From: Acidobacteriota bacterium
GTDB taxonomy: Bacteria; Acidobacteriota; Holophagae; Acanthopleuribacterales; Acanthopleuribacteraceae
DNA: 64,000 nucleotides
Assembly: GCA_030066195.1 (NCBI GenBank)
Contig: JASJCB010000006.1
Coordinates: 1 to 64,000 of the forward strand
Direction of reading: 5' to 3'
Each line of letters starts with the position of its first letter. Positions within the stretch are counted from its first letter, which is position 1. A program made the position numbers and the translations under genes. The notes beneath the pieces were generated by a model that worked only from the letters and a program-made list of their open reading frames with translations, searched no databases and was not told the DNA's origin. This document shows, piece after piece, positions 50,709 through 59,910 of the stretch.

Positions 50709-51839
50709 TCAGAACTTGAAGTTCTTGAAATTGATGCCGTGTTTCTTGAGCTTGAGCAAACCGCCGGAGATCTCGGTCATGATCATCAGCTTGAGGTGAT
50801 CGCGGTTCATCTTGCGAAAACCGAACGGCGGCAGAATACGGAAGGCGTCGGACGCGGGCGCGCCCTCGAAATCCAGGGTGGCGTCGGCGCGCAGGCTGAC
50901 GCCGTGATTGCCGTCAAATCTCAGGCTGAAGCCCCGTAAGGTGCGGTCAGAGGCAAAATCGAGCACGATATCTCCGCGCCCCTCCGCGTTGACCGAGTTG
51001 TTGGTGAAGTCGATGCGGAAGGGCAGCCATTCCCTGGTGTAGTCAATGCTGAAGTTGGCGAATACGTTGTCGTCCACATTGGTGTAGAAAACCACGGCCG
51101 GCAGGAAACTGCCGTGGTGCAGCCAGATCTCGTATCCGCCCTCATGCCAGAAGGTCCACATCTTGCGCAGGGGTATGGGTTTCTTGCCCAACGGTTTGCG
51201 CGCCTTACTGAGCGGTTTGTAGAGGCGGATGACATGAACCTCCTTGCCCATGTGCATGCCGGTGCCCGCGTAGACCGATCGATAGTTGCCGCTGTTCAGC
51301 ACCTGGTTCTTCATGGCGTTGAGGTGTCGCAGCAGGTAACTGCGGTAGTTTCTGAGACCCGCGTTGTCGGAGCGGCCGCGCTTGGGCGTATCGGAAAAGG
51401 CGCGGAAGGTTTGACTGGCCACCAGCGAGCGGCGCAGGTCGTGAACCATTTCTACCTCGCCCAGGCCGCCTTCCAACTCCATGCGGTAACGGCCGTTGGG
51501 AGCGGCCACGCCTTCCAGGTCCAGGTTGAAATCGATCTGCTCGCCCGTGTCGGCCGTCGGGACGCGGCGCGACACGGCGCGAGCGGGCAGGTCGGCATCC
51601 ACCCGCAGGCGGAATTCAACGGATTTGTGTTCCCCGTAGACGTTGGGTACCCAGATCTTCTCCATGGCGTCGAACATATTGGACAGCAGCATGTGCGGAC
51701 TGAGCGCCTGCTCGCGCTTCAAATCCTGAACCGCGGGCCCGCCCCTACGGGCGCGGTCGGCCTCGCCGCTCCGACTGTATTTCTGGGCCGGAGTATTCGG
51801 CACGCTGTAAAGTAACGCCAGGAGAATCAGGTACTTCAT
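50709..51839 (-). CDS. Exported protein of unknown function, coupled to polA
   Basis: 376 residues with a signal peptide (MKYLILLALLYSVPNTPAQ). The ATG at 51839 is 1 base after the polA stop, and GAGG of its ribosome site is inside the polA 3' end, so translation is coupled. The mature part is beta-rich (FRLRVDADLPARAVSRRVPT, then NYRSVYAGTGMHMGKEVHVI) and resembles outer-membrane lipoprotein-sorting (LolA/LolB-like) folds only vaguely. No firm family call. Confidence 0.7.
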   Translation of the reverse strand: MKYLILLALLYSVPNTPAQKYSRSGEADRARRGGPAVQDLKREQALSPHMLLSNMFDAMEKIWVPNVYGEHKSVEFRLRVDADLPARAVSRRVPTADTGEQIDFNLDLEGVAAPNGRYRMELEGGLGEVEMVHDLRRSLVASQTFRAFSDTPKRGRSDNAGLRNYRSYLLRHLNAMKNQVLNSGNYRSVYAGTGMHMGKEVHVIRLYKPLSKARKPLGKKPIPLRKMWTFWHEGGYEIWLHHGSFLPAVVFYTNVDDNVFANFSIDYTREWLPFRIDFTNNSVNAEGRGDIVLDFASDRTLRGFSLRFDGNHGVSLRADATLDFEGAPASDAFRILPPFGFRKMNRDHLKLMIMTEISGGLLKLKKHGINFKNFKF

Positions 51840-51840
51840 G

Positions 51841-54486
51841 TTATTTCGCCTCTTTCCAGTTGGTCGCCGTGTGGGCTTCCGCGGTGAGCGGTACGCGGAA
51901 GTCCACCACGTGTTCCATGGTTTGTCGCAATAGTTCGGACACGCCCTCGGCCTGCGCCTCGGGGCATTCCAGGACCAGTTCGTCATGCACTTGAAGCAGC
52001 AGCCTCGCATCGGGGTACTGTTCACGCAGGGCCGCATCCAGTTTGATCATGGCCAGCTTGATGATCTCGGCGGCACTACCCTGGATCTTGGTGTTGACGG
52101 CCAGGCGCTCACCCTGGGCCTGTAGATTCTTGTTACGGGATTGAATCTCGGGGAGTTCGCGCAGGCGTCCTGAGAAGGTTCGCACCTCGCCGGCTTCGCG
52201 CGCATCGTCAATCACCTTGTCGCGGAAGGTAAGTACATTGGGCATCTTCTCGAAATAGGTCTTGATATAGGTTCTGGCCTGCTTGCGGGGGATGCCCAGT
52301 TCCTGAGCCAGGCGGAATTCGCCCATGCCGTAGATCAGACCGAAGTTGATGCTCTTAGCCGCTGCCCGTTCCTCGGGCGTGACCAGATCGGGCATCACGC
52401 CCATGATCTCGCTTGCCGTGCGTCGGTGGATATCCTCGCCGTTGCGGAACCCTTCCAACAGGGTTCTGTCCTCGGAGAAATGAGCCATCAAGCGCAGTTC
52501 GATCTGGCTGTAGTCGGCGGCCACGAAGATATGACCCTCGCGGGGCACAAAGGCGGCGCGGATGTCGCGACCGAGTTCCGAACGGATGGGGATGTTCTGC
52601 AGGTTGGGATTATTGGAGGACAAACGGCCGGTGGCGGTTACGAACTGGTTGAACGAGCTGTGAACGCGGCCCGTGTGTTCGTTGATCATTTTGGGCAAGG
52701 CATCCACATAGGTCGATTTAAGCTTGGTAACCTCGCGGTATTCCAAAAGCTTTGCCGGCAGCTCGTGTTTTCCGGCCAGGCGTTGTAAGACCTGTTGGTC
52801 GGTGCTGTAGGAACCGGTTTTGGTGGTTTTCTTGACCGTGGGCAGTTCCAGTTTCTCGAAGAGAATATGCCCCAGCTGTTTGGTGCTTTTGATATTGAAG
52901 CGTTCACCGGCCAGTTCGTAGATTTTTTCTTCCAGGGCCTCGATATCGGCGGCCATACGCCCGGACATTTCTTCCAGGTAGGCCGGGTCGATAAGAATGC
53001 CGCTCAGTTCCATGCGTGCGAGGACCGGCACCAGCGGGCGCTCCACCGTCTCATAGACGTTCAACAGGTCCCGGGCTTCGACCTTGGGTTTGAGGGTGTT
53101 GTAGAGCCGCAGGCAGATATCGGCGTCCTCACCGGCATATTGACAGGCGTCCTTGGGATCGACGGTGGAAAAGGGTTCTTCGCCGGGGCAAACCTCTTCG
53201 TAGTGAATGGTGCGGTAACTGAACAAGACCTCGGCCAGTTCGTCCAGACCGTGGCGGGTGTCCGTGGGGTTCAGCACGTAACTCATCAGCATGGTGTCGT
53301 CGAAGGTTCCGTCCAACTCCCAGCCGCGCGCTGCCAGCACGCTGATATCGTACTTGGCGTTGTGGGCGCATTTCCGCAGGGAGGGGTCGGCAAAAAGGGG
53401 ACGAAGCAGGTCCTCGGCCGTTTGTGTCCAGCTTTCGTCGCAGGCGTCGTGTCGCAGGGGAACATAACCGATCCGTTCGTCATCCGCGGCCAAGGCCACG
53501 CCGACCAGTCGGGCCTGAACCGGATCCAGCGATGTGGTTTCGGTATCGAACACAAAGAACCCCTTCTCCGCAATCACGGCAATCATCTCTTGCAGACGCT
53601 CGGGCGTATCCAAAAGTCGATATTCCTTTTGGCAACGTTTCAATTCAACCGGTAGATCCTTCAACAGGGTCTTGAAATTGAGCTTGATGAACAGTTCGCG
53701 AATCTTCTCGCCGTCAGCGCCGCGTGTCTTGTAGTGATCGGGATCGAAAGCCAGGTCCATATCGGTGCGAATGGTGACCAGGTCCTTGTAAAGATCCAGC
53801 TTTTCACGGGCGTTCTCGAAGCCCTCGCGGTAGGACTTGCGAGTGATCTTGTCCAGGTTCTCGTAAATACCGCCCAGGCTGTCGTACTGCTCCAGCAATT
53901 TCTTGGCGCCCTTTTCACCCACGCCGGGCACGCCGGGAATGTTATCGGCGCTGTCGCCCCAGATGGTCAGCAGGTCGATCACCTGGTCGCGCCGGCAGCC
54001 GAAGTACTCGGGTACGCCGTCCTCGCCCAGGTAGTGGATGTTCTTCTTGGCGTCGTAGAGGACGATATCGTCGCCGTCCAAAAGCTGCAACATATCCTTG
54101 TCGCCGGAAACGATCACGGCTTGAAAGCCCTGCTCGGCCGCGCGCTTGGCCAGGGTGCCCATGACATCGTCGGCCTCGAAGCCGTCCTGCTGAATGCGGG
54201 GGATGTTCCATGCGTCGACCAGTTCCTTGATGATGGGAATCTGCGGGGCCAGGTCCTCGGGCATGCTCTCGCGGTTTGCCTTGTACTCGGGATACATCTC
54301 TTTGCGGAAGGTGGGCGTAGGCGAGTCGAAGGCCACGGCCAGGTACTCGGGGTTCTCATCGGCGATCAGCTTCTTGAGCACGGTGGTAAAACCGAAGACG
54401 GCGTTGTTGTCGATATTCTTGACCGCGTAATAGGCGCGGAAGATGTGGGCGAAGGCATCGATAATAAAAAAGCGTTGACGTGTCAC
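51841..54486 (-). CDS. polA: DNA polymerase I
   Basis: 881 residues with all three domains: 5' nuclease (FFIIDAFAHIFRAYYAV to about 290), 3'-5' exonuclease with intact DTETTSLD motif, and family A polymerase (DYSQIELRLMAHFSED, then KSINFGLIYGMGEF and VHDELVLECP). It fills gaps and removes primers in the cytoplasm. The start is GTG at 54486, with GAGGAG 7 bases upstream. The in-frame TTG five codons earlier overlaps that ribosome site and is rejected. The proofreading site is intact, unlike in some bacteria. Confidence 0.97.
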   Translation of the reverse strand: MTRQRFFIIDAFAHIFRAYYAVKNIDNNAVFGFTTVLKKLIADENPEYLAVAFDSPTPTFRKEMYPEYKANRESMPEDLAPQIPIIKELVDAWNIPRIQQDGFEADDVMGTLAKRAAEQGFQAVIVSGDKDMLQLLDGDDIVLYDAKKNIHYLGEDGVPEYFGCRRDQVIDLLTIWGDSADNIPGVPGVGEKGAKKLLEQYDSLGGIYENLDKITRKSYREGFENAREKLDLYKDLVTIRTDMDLAFDPDHYKTRGADGEKIRELFIKLNFKTLLKDLPVELKRCQKEYRLLDTPERLQEMIAVIAEKGFFVFDTETTSLDPVQARLVGVALAADDERIGYVPLRHDACDESWTQTAEDLLRPLFADPSLRKCAHNAKYDISVLAARGWELDGTFDDTMLMSYVLNPTDTRHGLDELAEVLFSYRTIHYEEVCPGEEPFSTVDPKDACQYAGEDADICLRLYNTLKPKVEARDLLNVYETVERPLVPVLARMELSGILIDPAYLEEMSGRMAADIEALEEKIYELAGERFNIKSTKQLGHILFEKLELPTVKKTTKTGSYSTDQQVLQRLAGKHELPAKLLEYREVTKLKSTYVDALPKMINEHTGRVHSSFNQFVTATGRLSSNNPNLQNIPIRSELGRDIRAAFVPREGHIFVAADYSQIELRLMAHFSEDRTLLEGFRNGEDIHRRTASEIMGVMPDLVTPEERAAAKSINFGLIYGMGEFRLAQELGIPRKQARTYIKTYFEKMPNVLTFRDKVIDDAREAGEVRTFSGRLRELPEIQSRNKNLQAQGERLAVNTKIQGSAAEIIKLAMIKLDAALREQYPDARLLLQVHDELVLECPEAQAEGVSELLRQTMEHVVDFRVPLTAEAHTATNWKEAK

Positions 54487-54659
54487 CTGGGCGCTCCTCA
54501 AGCATGTATTCGGGCCGCACCATCATAGCGGGAATCGGACGGGTATGGGAATAAAAGACTCGGTTCGGCCGGATTGCCCGTCCCGATCATTTGAACCCTT
54601 CTGTCCGGGTTATTAATTTGCTATGTTTCGTTATAACGATTATCGACCGAGGCAGACCC

Positions 54660-56153
54660 ATGAAAGAAGCCGTGCTTGCTATTGACCAGGGAACTACCGG
54701 AACCACCGTTATCGCCTTCGACCGCCGGGGCGAAATCCTCGCCCGCGCCTATGCCGAATTTCCCCAGATCTATCCAAAACCCGGCTGGGTGGAACACGAT
54801 CCGGAGGTTATCTGGCAAACCACCGAGGGCGTGATTCGGGAGGTTCTGACGCAAGGGTTTTCCGTACAAGCCGTCGGCATTACCAATCAGCGGGAAACCA
54901 CGGTGATCTGGGATCGTCATAGCGGCAAACCCATCCACAACGCCGTGGTCTGGCAATGCCGCCGCACCGCCGATCTATGCCGCGACCTGGCCTCTTCCGA
55001 GGATATCTTCCGGCAAAAGACCGGCCTGGTGATAGACGCCTATTTCTCCGGCACCAAGGTGCGCTGGTTGTTGGATCATGTCGCCGATGCCCGTGCAAAA
55101 GCCGCCGCCGGCGATTTGTGTTTCGGCACCATCGATACCTGGCTGATTTGGAAGCTGACCGGAGGCAAGCGCCACGTCACCGATTTCACCAATGCCTGTC
55201 GCACCCTGATGTTCAATATCGACAGCCGTAAATGGGACCCGGAATTACTGTCCTTGTTGGACATCCCCGACAGCCTGCTGCCCGAGGTTTGCGATTCCAG
55301 CGGTTCCATTGCCGTTACCCGCGCCGACAGTGTCTTCGGCGCGGAAATCCCCATTACCGGCATCGCGGGCGACCAGCAGGCCTCGCTTTACGGCAATCGC
55401 TGCACCTCACCCGGACTGGCCAAAAACACCTACGGTACGGGCTGTTTCCTCATGGTCTACAACGGCGAGAAACGCGTTTCCTCGCGACATGGTTTGCTGA
55501 CCACCCTGGCTTGTCGACTCGACGGCAAACCGGCCTATGCCTTGGAAGGCGCGGTGTTCATCGCCGGCGCGGCCGTCCAATGGCTGCGCGATCAACTCGG
55601 CGTCATCGAGAGCGCGCCGCAAACCGAAGGCCTGGCGGAGTCCCTGGCCGATAACGGCGGCGTTTACCTGGTGCCCGCCTTTGCCGGCCTGGGCGCGCCC
55701 TATTGGGATATGGATGCGCGCGGCGCCCTGACCGGAATCACCCGAGGCGCGGGCCGTGCTCATTTTGCGCGGGCCGCGTTGGAGTCCATCGCCTACCAAA
55801 GCAAAGACGTCCTGGTAGCCATGCAAGCAGACACGGGCGCCGAACTGACCGAACTGCGCGTGGACGGCGGCGCCAGCAACAACGGCTTCCTGATGCAGTT
55901 TCAAGCCGACCTGTTGGGCATTCCGGTTCGACGCGGGGACCATGCGGAGATGACCGCCTTCGGCGCCGCCCTACTGGCCGGCAGAGCCTTGGACTTTTGG
56001 GAACCCGGCGTGCTGGACAATCGTGCTCAGGACGCCGATCAGGCGGACGCAACCAAGGTCTTCACCCCCAAAGCGTCCAAGGAAGACATGGAGCGCGTCT
56101 ACGCCGGCTGGAAACGGGCGGTTGCTTCAGTGCGTACGAACGCGGAGGCTTAA
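54660..56153 (+). CDS. glpK: Glycerol kinase
   Basis: 497 residues of the FGGY kinase family, with the glycerol-kinase N-terminus LAIDQGTTGTTVIAFDRRGE and GWVEHDPEVIWQT. The conserved NQRETTVIWDRHSGKP, GTIDTWLIWKLTGGK and GGASNNGFLMQFQADLLG are all present. It phosphorylates glycerol to sn-glycerol-3-phosphate using ATP. The ATG at 54660 has GAGG 8 bases upstream; an upstream extension lacks a ribosome site. It is divergent from polA and stands alone, with no glpF or glpD beside it. Confidence 0.96.
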   Translation: MKEAVLAIDQGTTGTTVIAFDRRGEILARAYAEFPQIYPKPGWVEHDPEVIWQTTEGVIREVLTQGFSVQAVGITNQRETTVIWDRHSGKPIHNAVVWQCRRTADLCRDLASSEDIFRQKTGLVIDAYFSGTKVRWLLDHVADARAKAAAGDLCFGTIDTWLIWKLTGGKRHVTDFTNACRTLMFNIDSRKWDPELLSLLDIPDSLLPEVCDSSGSIAVTRADSVFGAEIPITGIAGDQQASLYGNRCTSPGLAKNTYGTGCFLMVYNGEKRVSSRHGLLTTLACRLDGKPAYALEGAVFIAGAAVQWLRDQLGVIESAPQTEGLAESLADNGGVYLVPAFAGLGAPYWDMDARGALTGITRGAGRAHFARAALESIAYQSKDVLVAMQADTGAELTELRVDGGASNNGFLMQFQADLLGIPVRRGDHAEMTAFGAALLAGRALDFWEPGVLDNRAQDADQADATKVFTPKASKEDMERVYAGWKRAVASVRTNAEA

Positions 56154-56230
56154 ATGGATCTGCCCGCTTCCCCCAGGCGTCGCCTTCCTGTCGGGCATTC
56201 ATTCAAAACCATACGCGACCGGAAAACTGG

Positions 56231-57766
56231 TCAACAACCCACCACGTGGATGGTTTTTCCCTCGTGCTGTACCTCATCCCAGGTGATCTTCTTGTCCCAA
56301 TCCCTCTCCGCGTTCGGGTCGAAAATGATCAGCCAGCCTTCCTCCAAACCCAGGGTGACCAAATAACCGGTGAGCTGCACAATACCATTGTCCCTAGTGT
56401 CCTTTCGCCGTTGAATCTTCAGTTCCAGCGCATAGCGATGACCTTCCAGGTAGATACACAGATCGAAGCGCCCGCGACCCGCGGAGTACTCGCGGTCGAT
56501 GCGCCCGCCGCCGTTGACGATGCGTTGCAGAAAGGCTTGTAGAATCAGATGCGGCGCCGCTTCCCTGTAGTCGTATTTCTCGACCCAGATAGCACTGTTC
56601 TCTCGCCAGAATTGCTGGAATGCTTTCAGTAACGCGGTCATGTCGATACGACCGTTGTCGATGAAACGTCCGGTCAGGGAGGTCGGTAACTGGTATTGGC
56701 TGTCGTAAGACAAGGTGCGAATGATCACTTCGCTGTAAATGGGATTGGCAGGCAACACATCACCCTTGTTCTTGATCAACAGGCCCAGGTCGAACGTATA
56801 GGATGCATCGTCACTGGAGAATTCCAGGTTGACCTGTTGGCCCAAGAGCACCGGCTCGACAATGCGACGTACACGGGGTTCTTTCAAGCGTTCCAACAGG
56901 CTGTCGATATGGGTATCTCGGCGTAGAATGATGTTTTCCACGGCGGTTTCCACCAGATCTTCGGTAATGGTTCGGCGGATATCGTTCTTCAACATTTTCA
57001 CGACCATCTCGCGGGCAATGGCGTTGCAAAGCCAGGGCTGTCCTTGACTCTGCCGGTAGACCGCCTCCACGGCCTCCTCGGTAAAAATCTGGCCGGTGGC
57101 CGCCGTGTGCTGCCCGTATAATTGGGCGACTTCTTCATGCGTGAAATTGCGAATCGTCAAAGCTTCGGAAACGATATTGAAGGGGCTTGCGCTGCCCAAT
57201 GTTTCCCGCTCGTTACGCACCATGGCTTTGTAGTCACGGATGTTGCGCATACCCACCAAAGCAAGGGAGTGGATAAAAGGCCGTTTGGCACGTTCTACAT
57301 AACCCTTGCGGAGTTGGCGGAGAAAGGAAATCAGGGTGGTATTGGAGAGGCAGTCTACCTCGTCGAACATCACCACCAATGGCTTGGGGCTCGTGGCGCA
57401 AAACTGATTGAAGCCCGCGCGCAAAGCCGAACCATAGTGACGTTCCCCGGGATTCGGGAAGGACCCGCCGATGTCGGTTATTGCATCTTGAACCGCCTGA
57501 ACCACAAAGGGAATGCCCTCTTGGGCATCGGCGATGCCCTGCGCTTCTTCCAGAGAACAATAGACGGCCAGATAACGGCCTTCCGCGTTGAGTTGTTCCA
57601 CGAAGCTTTGAATTAAAGTGGTCTTGCCCACCTGACGCGGGGCGTGGATCACAAAAAAACGCTTCTCGTCCACCAACTGCTGAAGGTCGCCGCAACGGGC
57701 TTCAGACGGAAGCATATAGTGGTCTTGAGGGACACAGGGACCGGCGGTATTGAAGAATTTGGCCAT
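56231..57766 (-). CDS. P-loop ATPase with C-terminal PD-(D/E)XK nuclease-like domain
   Basis: 511 residues. The Walker A motif APRQVGKTT is at 42-50 and a Walker B-like LVVMFDEVDCL lies near residues 130-140. A winged-helix-like middle follows. The C-terminus holds GRGRFDLCIYLEGHRYALEL then KIQR, the D...ExK pattern of PD-(D/E)XK nucleases. This is the AAA-like/AAA_14-type protein family common in many copies in environmental bacteria. The function is not established; roles in defence or mobile elements have been suggested. The ATG has CGGAGG upstream. Confidence 0.75.
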   Translation of the reverse strand: MAKFFNTAGPCVPQDHYMLPSEARCGDLQQLVDEKRFFVIHAPRQVGKTTLIQSFVEQLNAEGRYLAVYCSLEEAQGIADAQEGIPFVVQAVQDAITDIGGSFPNPGERHYGSALRAGFNQFCATSPKPLVVMFDEVDCLSNTTLISFLRQLRKGYVERAKRPFIHSLALVGMRNIRDYKAMVRNERETLGSASPFNIVSEALTIRNFTHEEVAQLYGQHTAATGQIFTEEAVEAVYRQSQGQPWLCNAIAREMVVKMLKNDIRRTITEDLVETAVENIILRRDTHIDSLLERLKEPRVRRIVEPVLLGQQVNLEFSSDDASYTFDLGLLIKNKGDVLPANPIYSEVIIRTLSYDSQYQLPTSLTGRFIDNGRIDMTALLKAFQQFWRENSAIWVEKYDYREAAPHLILQAFLQRIVNGGGRIDREYSAGRGRFDLCIYLEGHRYALELKIQRRKDTRDNGIVQLTGYLVTLGLEEGWLIIFDPNAERDWDKKITWDEVQHEGKTIHVVGC

Positions 57767-57781
57767 AGAAACGCCTCCGTT

Positions 57782-57833
57782 CCCATTCTACCCTGGCTTC
57801 AAAGCGGCCAGGGGATGTTTTTGCAGCACGGTC
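57782..57833 (-). repeat. Intercistronic repeat with hairpin, copy 1
   Basis: A 52-base block (starting CCCATTCTACCCTGGC on the plus strand) is repeated almost exactly at 59686-59738. It holds CCCTGGC (57791-57797) facing GCCAGGG (57807-57813) across 9 bases. It lies 16 bases before the start of the 57766 ATPase gene. Confidence 0.85.
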
Positions 57834-57914
57834 TACTCTTAGTTTGTGTTCCTAACGCCGATGAAACCGACTCAAAAACAAACGATCATCCGGGCCTTTA
57901 TCAAGGGAGGACGG

Positions 57915-59645
57915 TCACCACTTGAAACGCGTTTTGTCCGCGTAAAGAATACCGGCCTTCTTCAATCTTTCGATGTTGACATCGGCGATCGGTTCCTCAC
58001 TGTAGAACAGAAACAGCGTGTCCTCGGACATCATGTCGACCAAAACTTTTCGGGCTTCGATAAAACTCAAGACCTGGTCTTTATTGACCTTCCCTTTCCA
58101 GTCCTTGACCTCTACGACCAGGTCCGGTCCCGTGTTCGATCGGGCATACAGATCGATTTCCACGGTGTTTTCGCCGTCCGGGTGTATGGTGTGTTTGTCA
58201 ACGGTTTCGAAGGGTTCGAGACGTGCGCCCGGGTTCGGGGCATGGTCGGCCAGATCACCGAGGCACAGGCGCTTTTGACCGGCCATGGCCAACCGGTAAC
58301 GCATGCGGTATTCGGCGGTTTGTCCCTTGTAGTTGCCGACGCGGCCTTTCTCGCTCTTCAGGCTACGCGTCAGTTCCTCCAACTCTTCTTCGATATGCTT
58401 GCGCACCACCGATAAATCCACTCGGGCGATTTCCGGTTCATAGGCCTTGCGGAAGACCATTTCGAAGACGGGATCACCCAGGCCTTTGTATCCCCAGCGG
58501 GTTTGGCCCTGAGCCAGGATATCCGCCGCAACCAGCTTTTGCAGCAGGTTGTCCAGTTCTCGATCAGTAAGCTCCAGGCCCAGGTCTTGGGTAATCTGTT
58601 CGCGGTTACGTTCCTCGGTTCCGTGTTTGGCCAGGTAGAGCACGATCCGTTTGGCGTTGGTATCATTGGTTCGTTCGATCACGTTGGCAAGGTATTCGAA
58701 CCATAATTTGGCGATCTGTCCCTTGGGGATATCGGTCTCGTAATCCAGGACGGCACGCACACCGTCGATGGTGGTGAGATCCTTGGGATGACTATCGCTT
58801 TGGAACATCAGTGAAATGGCATATGGATCGCGATCACAGGCTGTGGCCATCCAGGCCGCGCTACGGTCGCTCACCGGCCGGCCGTAGACGCGAGCATAGT
58901 TATATACCGCGGCCAGGGCGTCGTCTTCATTCAGGCTTTCGAGATAGAAGGACCGGTAGCGGTCTACCATTTTGTCGATGACGCGGGAGAGCCAACCGAC
59001 ATAACTACCCGCGATGATTTGCGGGGAGATCTTGCTGGAGCCGGTGTATTGGTAGGAACCGGTTAGCACGATCGGCTCAGCTGCCTGCTCACTATCGTAG
59101 ATAAATTCATCCAGATATTGGAACTCATCGAGGATTTGGATAATGCGTATGTCTTTCTTGATCGAGATACGATGTCCCGCTCGATGGGCGTGTTCCCAAC
59201 ACATGCCGCTACGGTTCCCGGCAAGGTACACTTTCATGTCATCGATATCTTGAAGTATATAGGCGTCATTCAAGGCCAGTTCTTTCAATCGATCCATGGT
59301 CAGCGGTTTGGCAATGAAATCGGGTTCTCTGTTTTTAAACCCGTAATAGAAGCTGAGAAGGGAGCAGTAGAAGAGTTCCGAAAACTCAAGTAGCGTATGC
59401 CTGTTTTCGGGAATGCGAAAGTAGAAGGGGACCACCTTGGGATCGTTGCGGGTGTAGATGATATTGAAGAGCCGTTGCAGCAGCGCGGTTTTGCCCTTGC
59501 GACGCCGCGCCAGGACGGCTGTTGACGGGCCCATCTTCTTCTTAACCCGATCTATCCATGTCAGGAAAAAATCGAGTTCCTTTTTCCTACCCACAAAGAA
59601 ATCGGGATTACCGATTTCCTCCTCTAATGCCAGTTCCAAATCCAT
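57915..59645 (-). CDS. ATPase with C-terminal nuclease-like domain, paralog A
   Basis: 576 residues. Walker A-like ARRRKGKTALL is at 46-56 and Walker B-like IIQILDEFQYL near 180. A winged helix (EERNREQITQDLGLELTDRE) follows around residue 350. The C-terminus shows VEIDLYARSNTGPDLVVEVK, the D...ExK pattern of a PD-(D/E)XK nuclease. The ATG at 59645 has GAGG 8 bases upstream. It is the tandem paralog of the gene at 59911 and has the same length. In the first 320 residues the two differ at many positions; after that they are nearly identical. The role is unknown. Confidence 0.78.
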   Translation of the reverse strand: MDLELALEEEIGNPDFFVGRKKELDFFLTWIDRVKKKMGPSTAVLARRRKGKTALLQRLFNIIYTRNDPKVVPFYFRIPENRHTLLEFSELFYCSLLSFYYGFKNREPDFIAKPLTMDRLKELALNDAYILQDIDDMKVYLAGNRSGMCWEHAHRAGHRISIKKDIRIIQILDEFQYLDEFIYDSEQAAEPIVLTGSYQYTGSSKISPQIIAGSYVGWLSRVIDKMVDRYRSFYLESLNEDDALAAVYNYARVYGRPVSDRSAAWMATACDRDPYAISLMFQSDSHPKDLTTIDGVRAVLDYETDIPKGQIAKLWFEYLANVIERTNDTNAKRIVLYLAKHGTEERNREQITQDLGLELTDRELDNLLQKLVAADILAQGQTRWGYKGLGDPVFEMVFRKAYEPEIARVDLSVVRKHIEEELEELTRSLKSEKGRVGNYKGQTAEYRMRYRLAMAGQKRLCLGDLADHAPNPGARLEPFETVDKHTIHPDGENTVEIDLYARSNTGPDLVVEVKDWKGKVNKDQVLSFIEARKVLVDMMSEDTLFLFYSEEPIADVNIERLKKAGILYADKTRFKW

Positions 59646-59685
59646 ACAGCGCACCTCTGCGGCTCCATGCATGCTCCTTCATGCC

Positions 59686-59738
59686 CCCATTCTACCCTGG
59701 CTTCAAAGCGGCCAGGGGATGTTTTTGCGGCACGGCCT
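59686..59738 (-). repeat. Intercistronic repeat with hairpin, copy 2
   Basis: The second copy of the 57782-57833 block, with the same CCCTGGC/GCCAGGG hairpin and TGTTTTTGC beside it. It lies about 40 bases before the start of paralog A. The spacing suggests that each ATPase gene plus one repeat was duplicated as a unit of about 1.9 kb. Confidence 0.85.
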
Positions 59739-59910
59739 GTCTCCGGTTCCGTACGGGCCGTAAACGCCGGCCGCATCCAAAAGCCCTGCTTCATTGTCAA
59801 CCGAAAACCTTCAGGAATCGACGCTAAGTTCGATGGGATGGGGTCATGATCCTTCGTCCCAATCGATCTACCCACAAACCATCATCCCGGGCTTGATCAG
59901 AGGAGGATGG

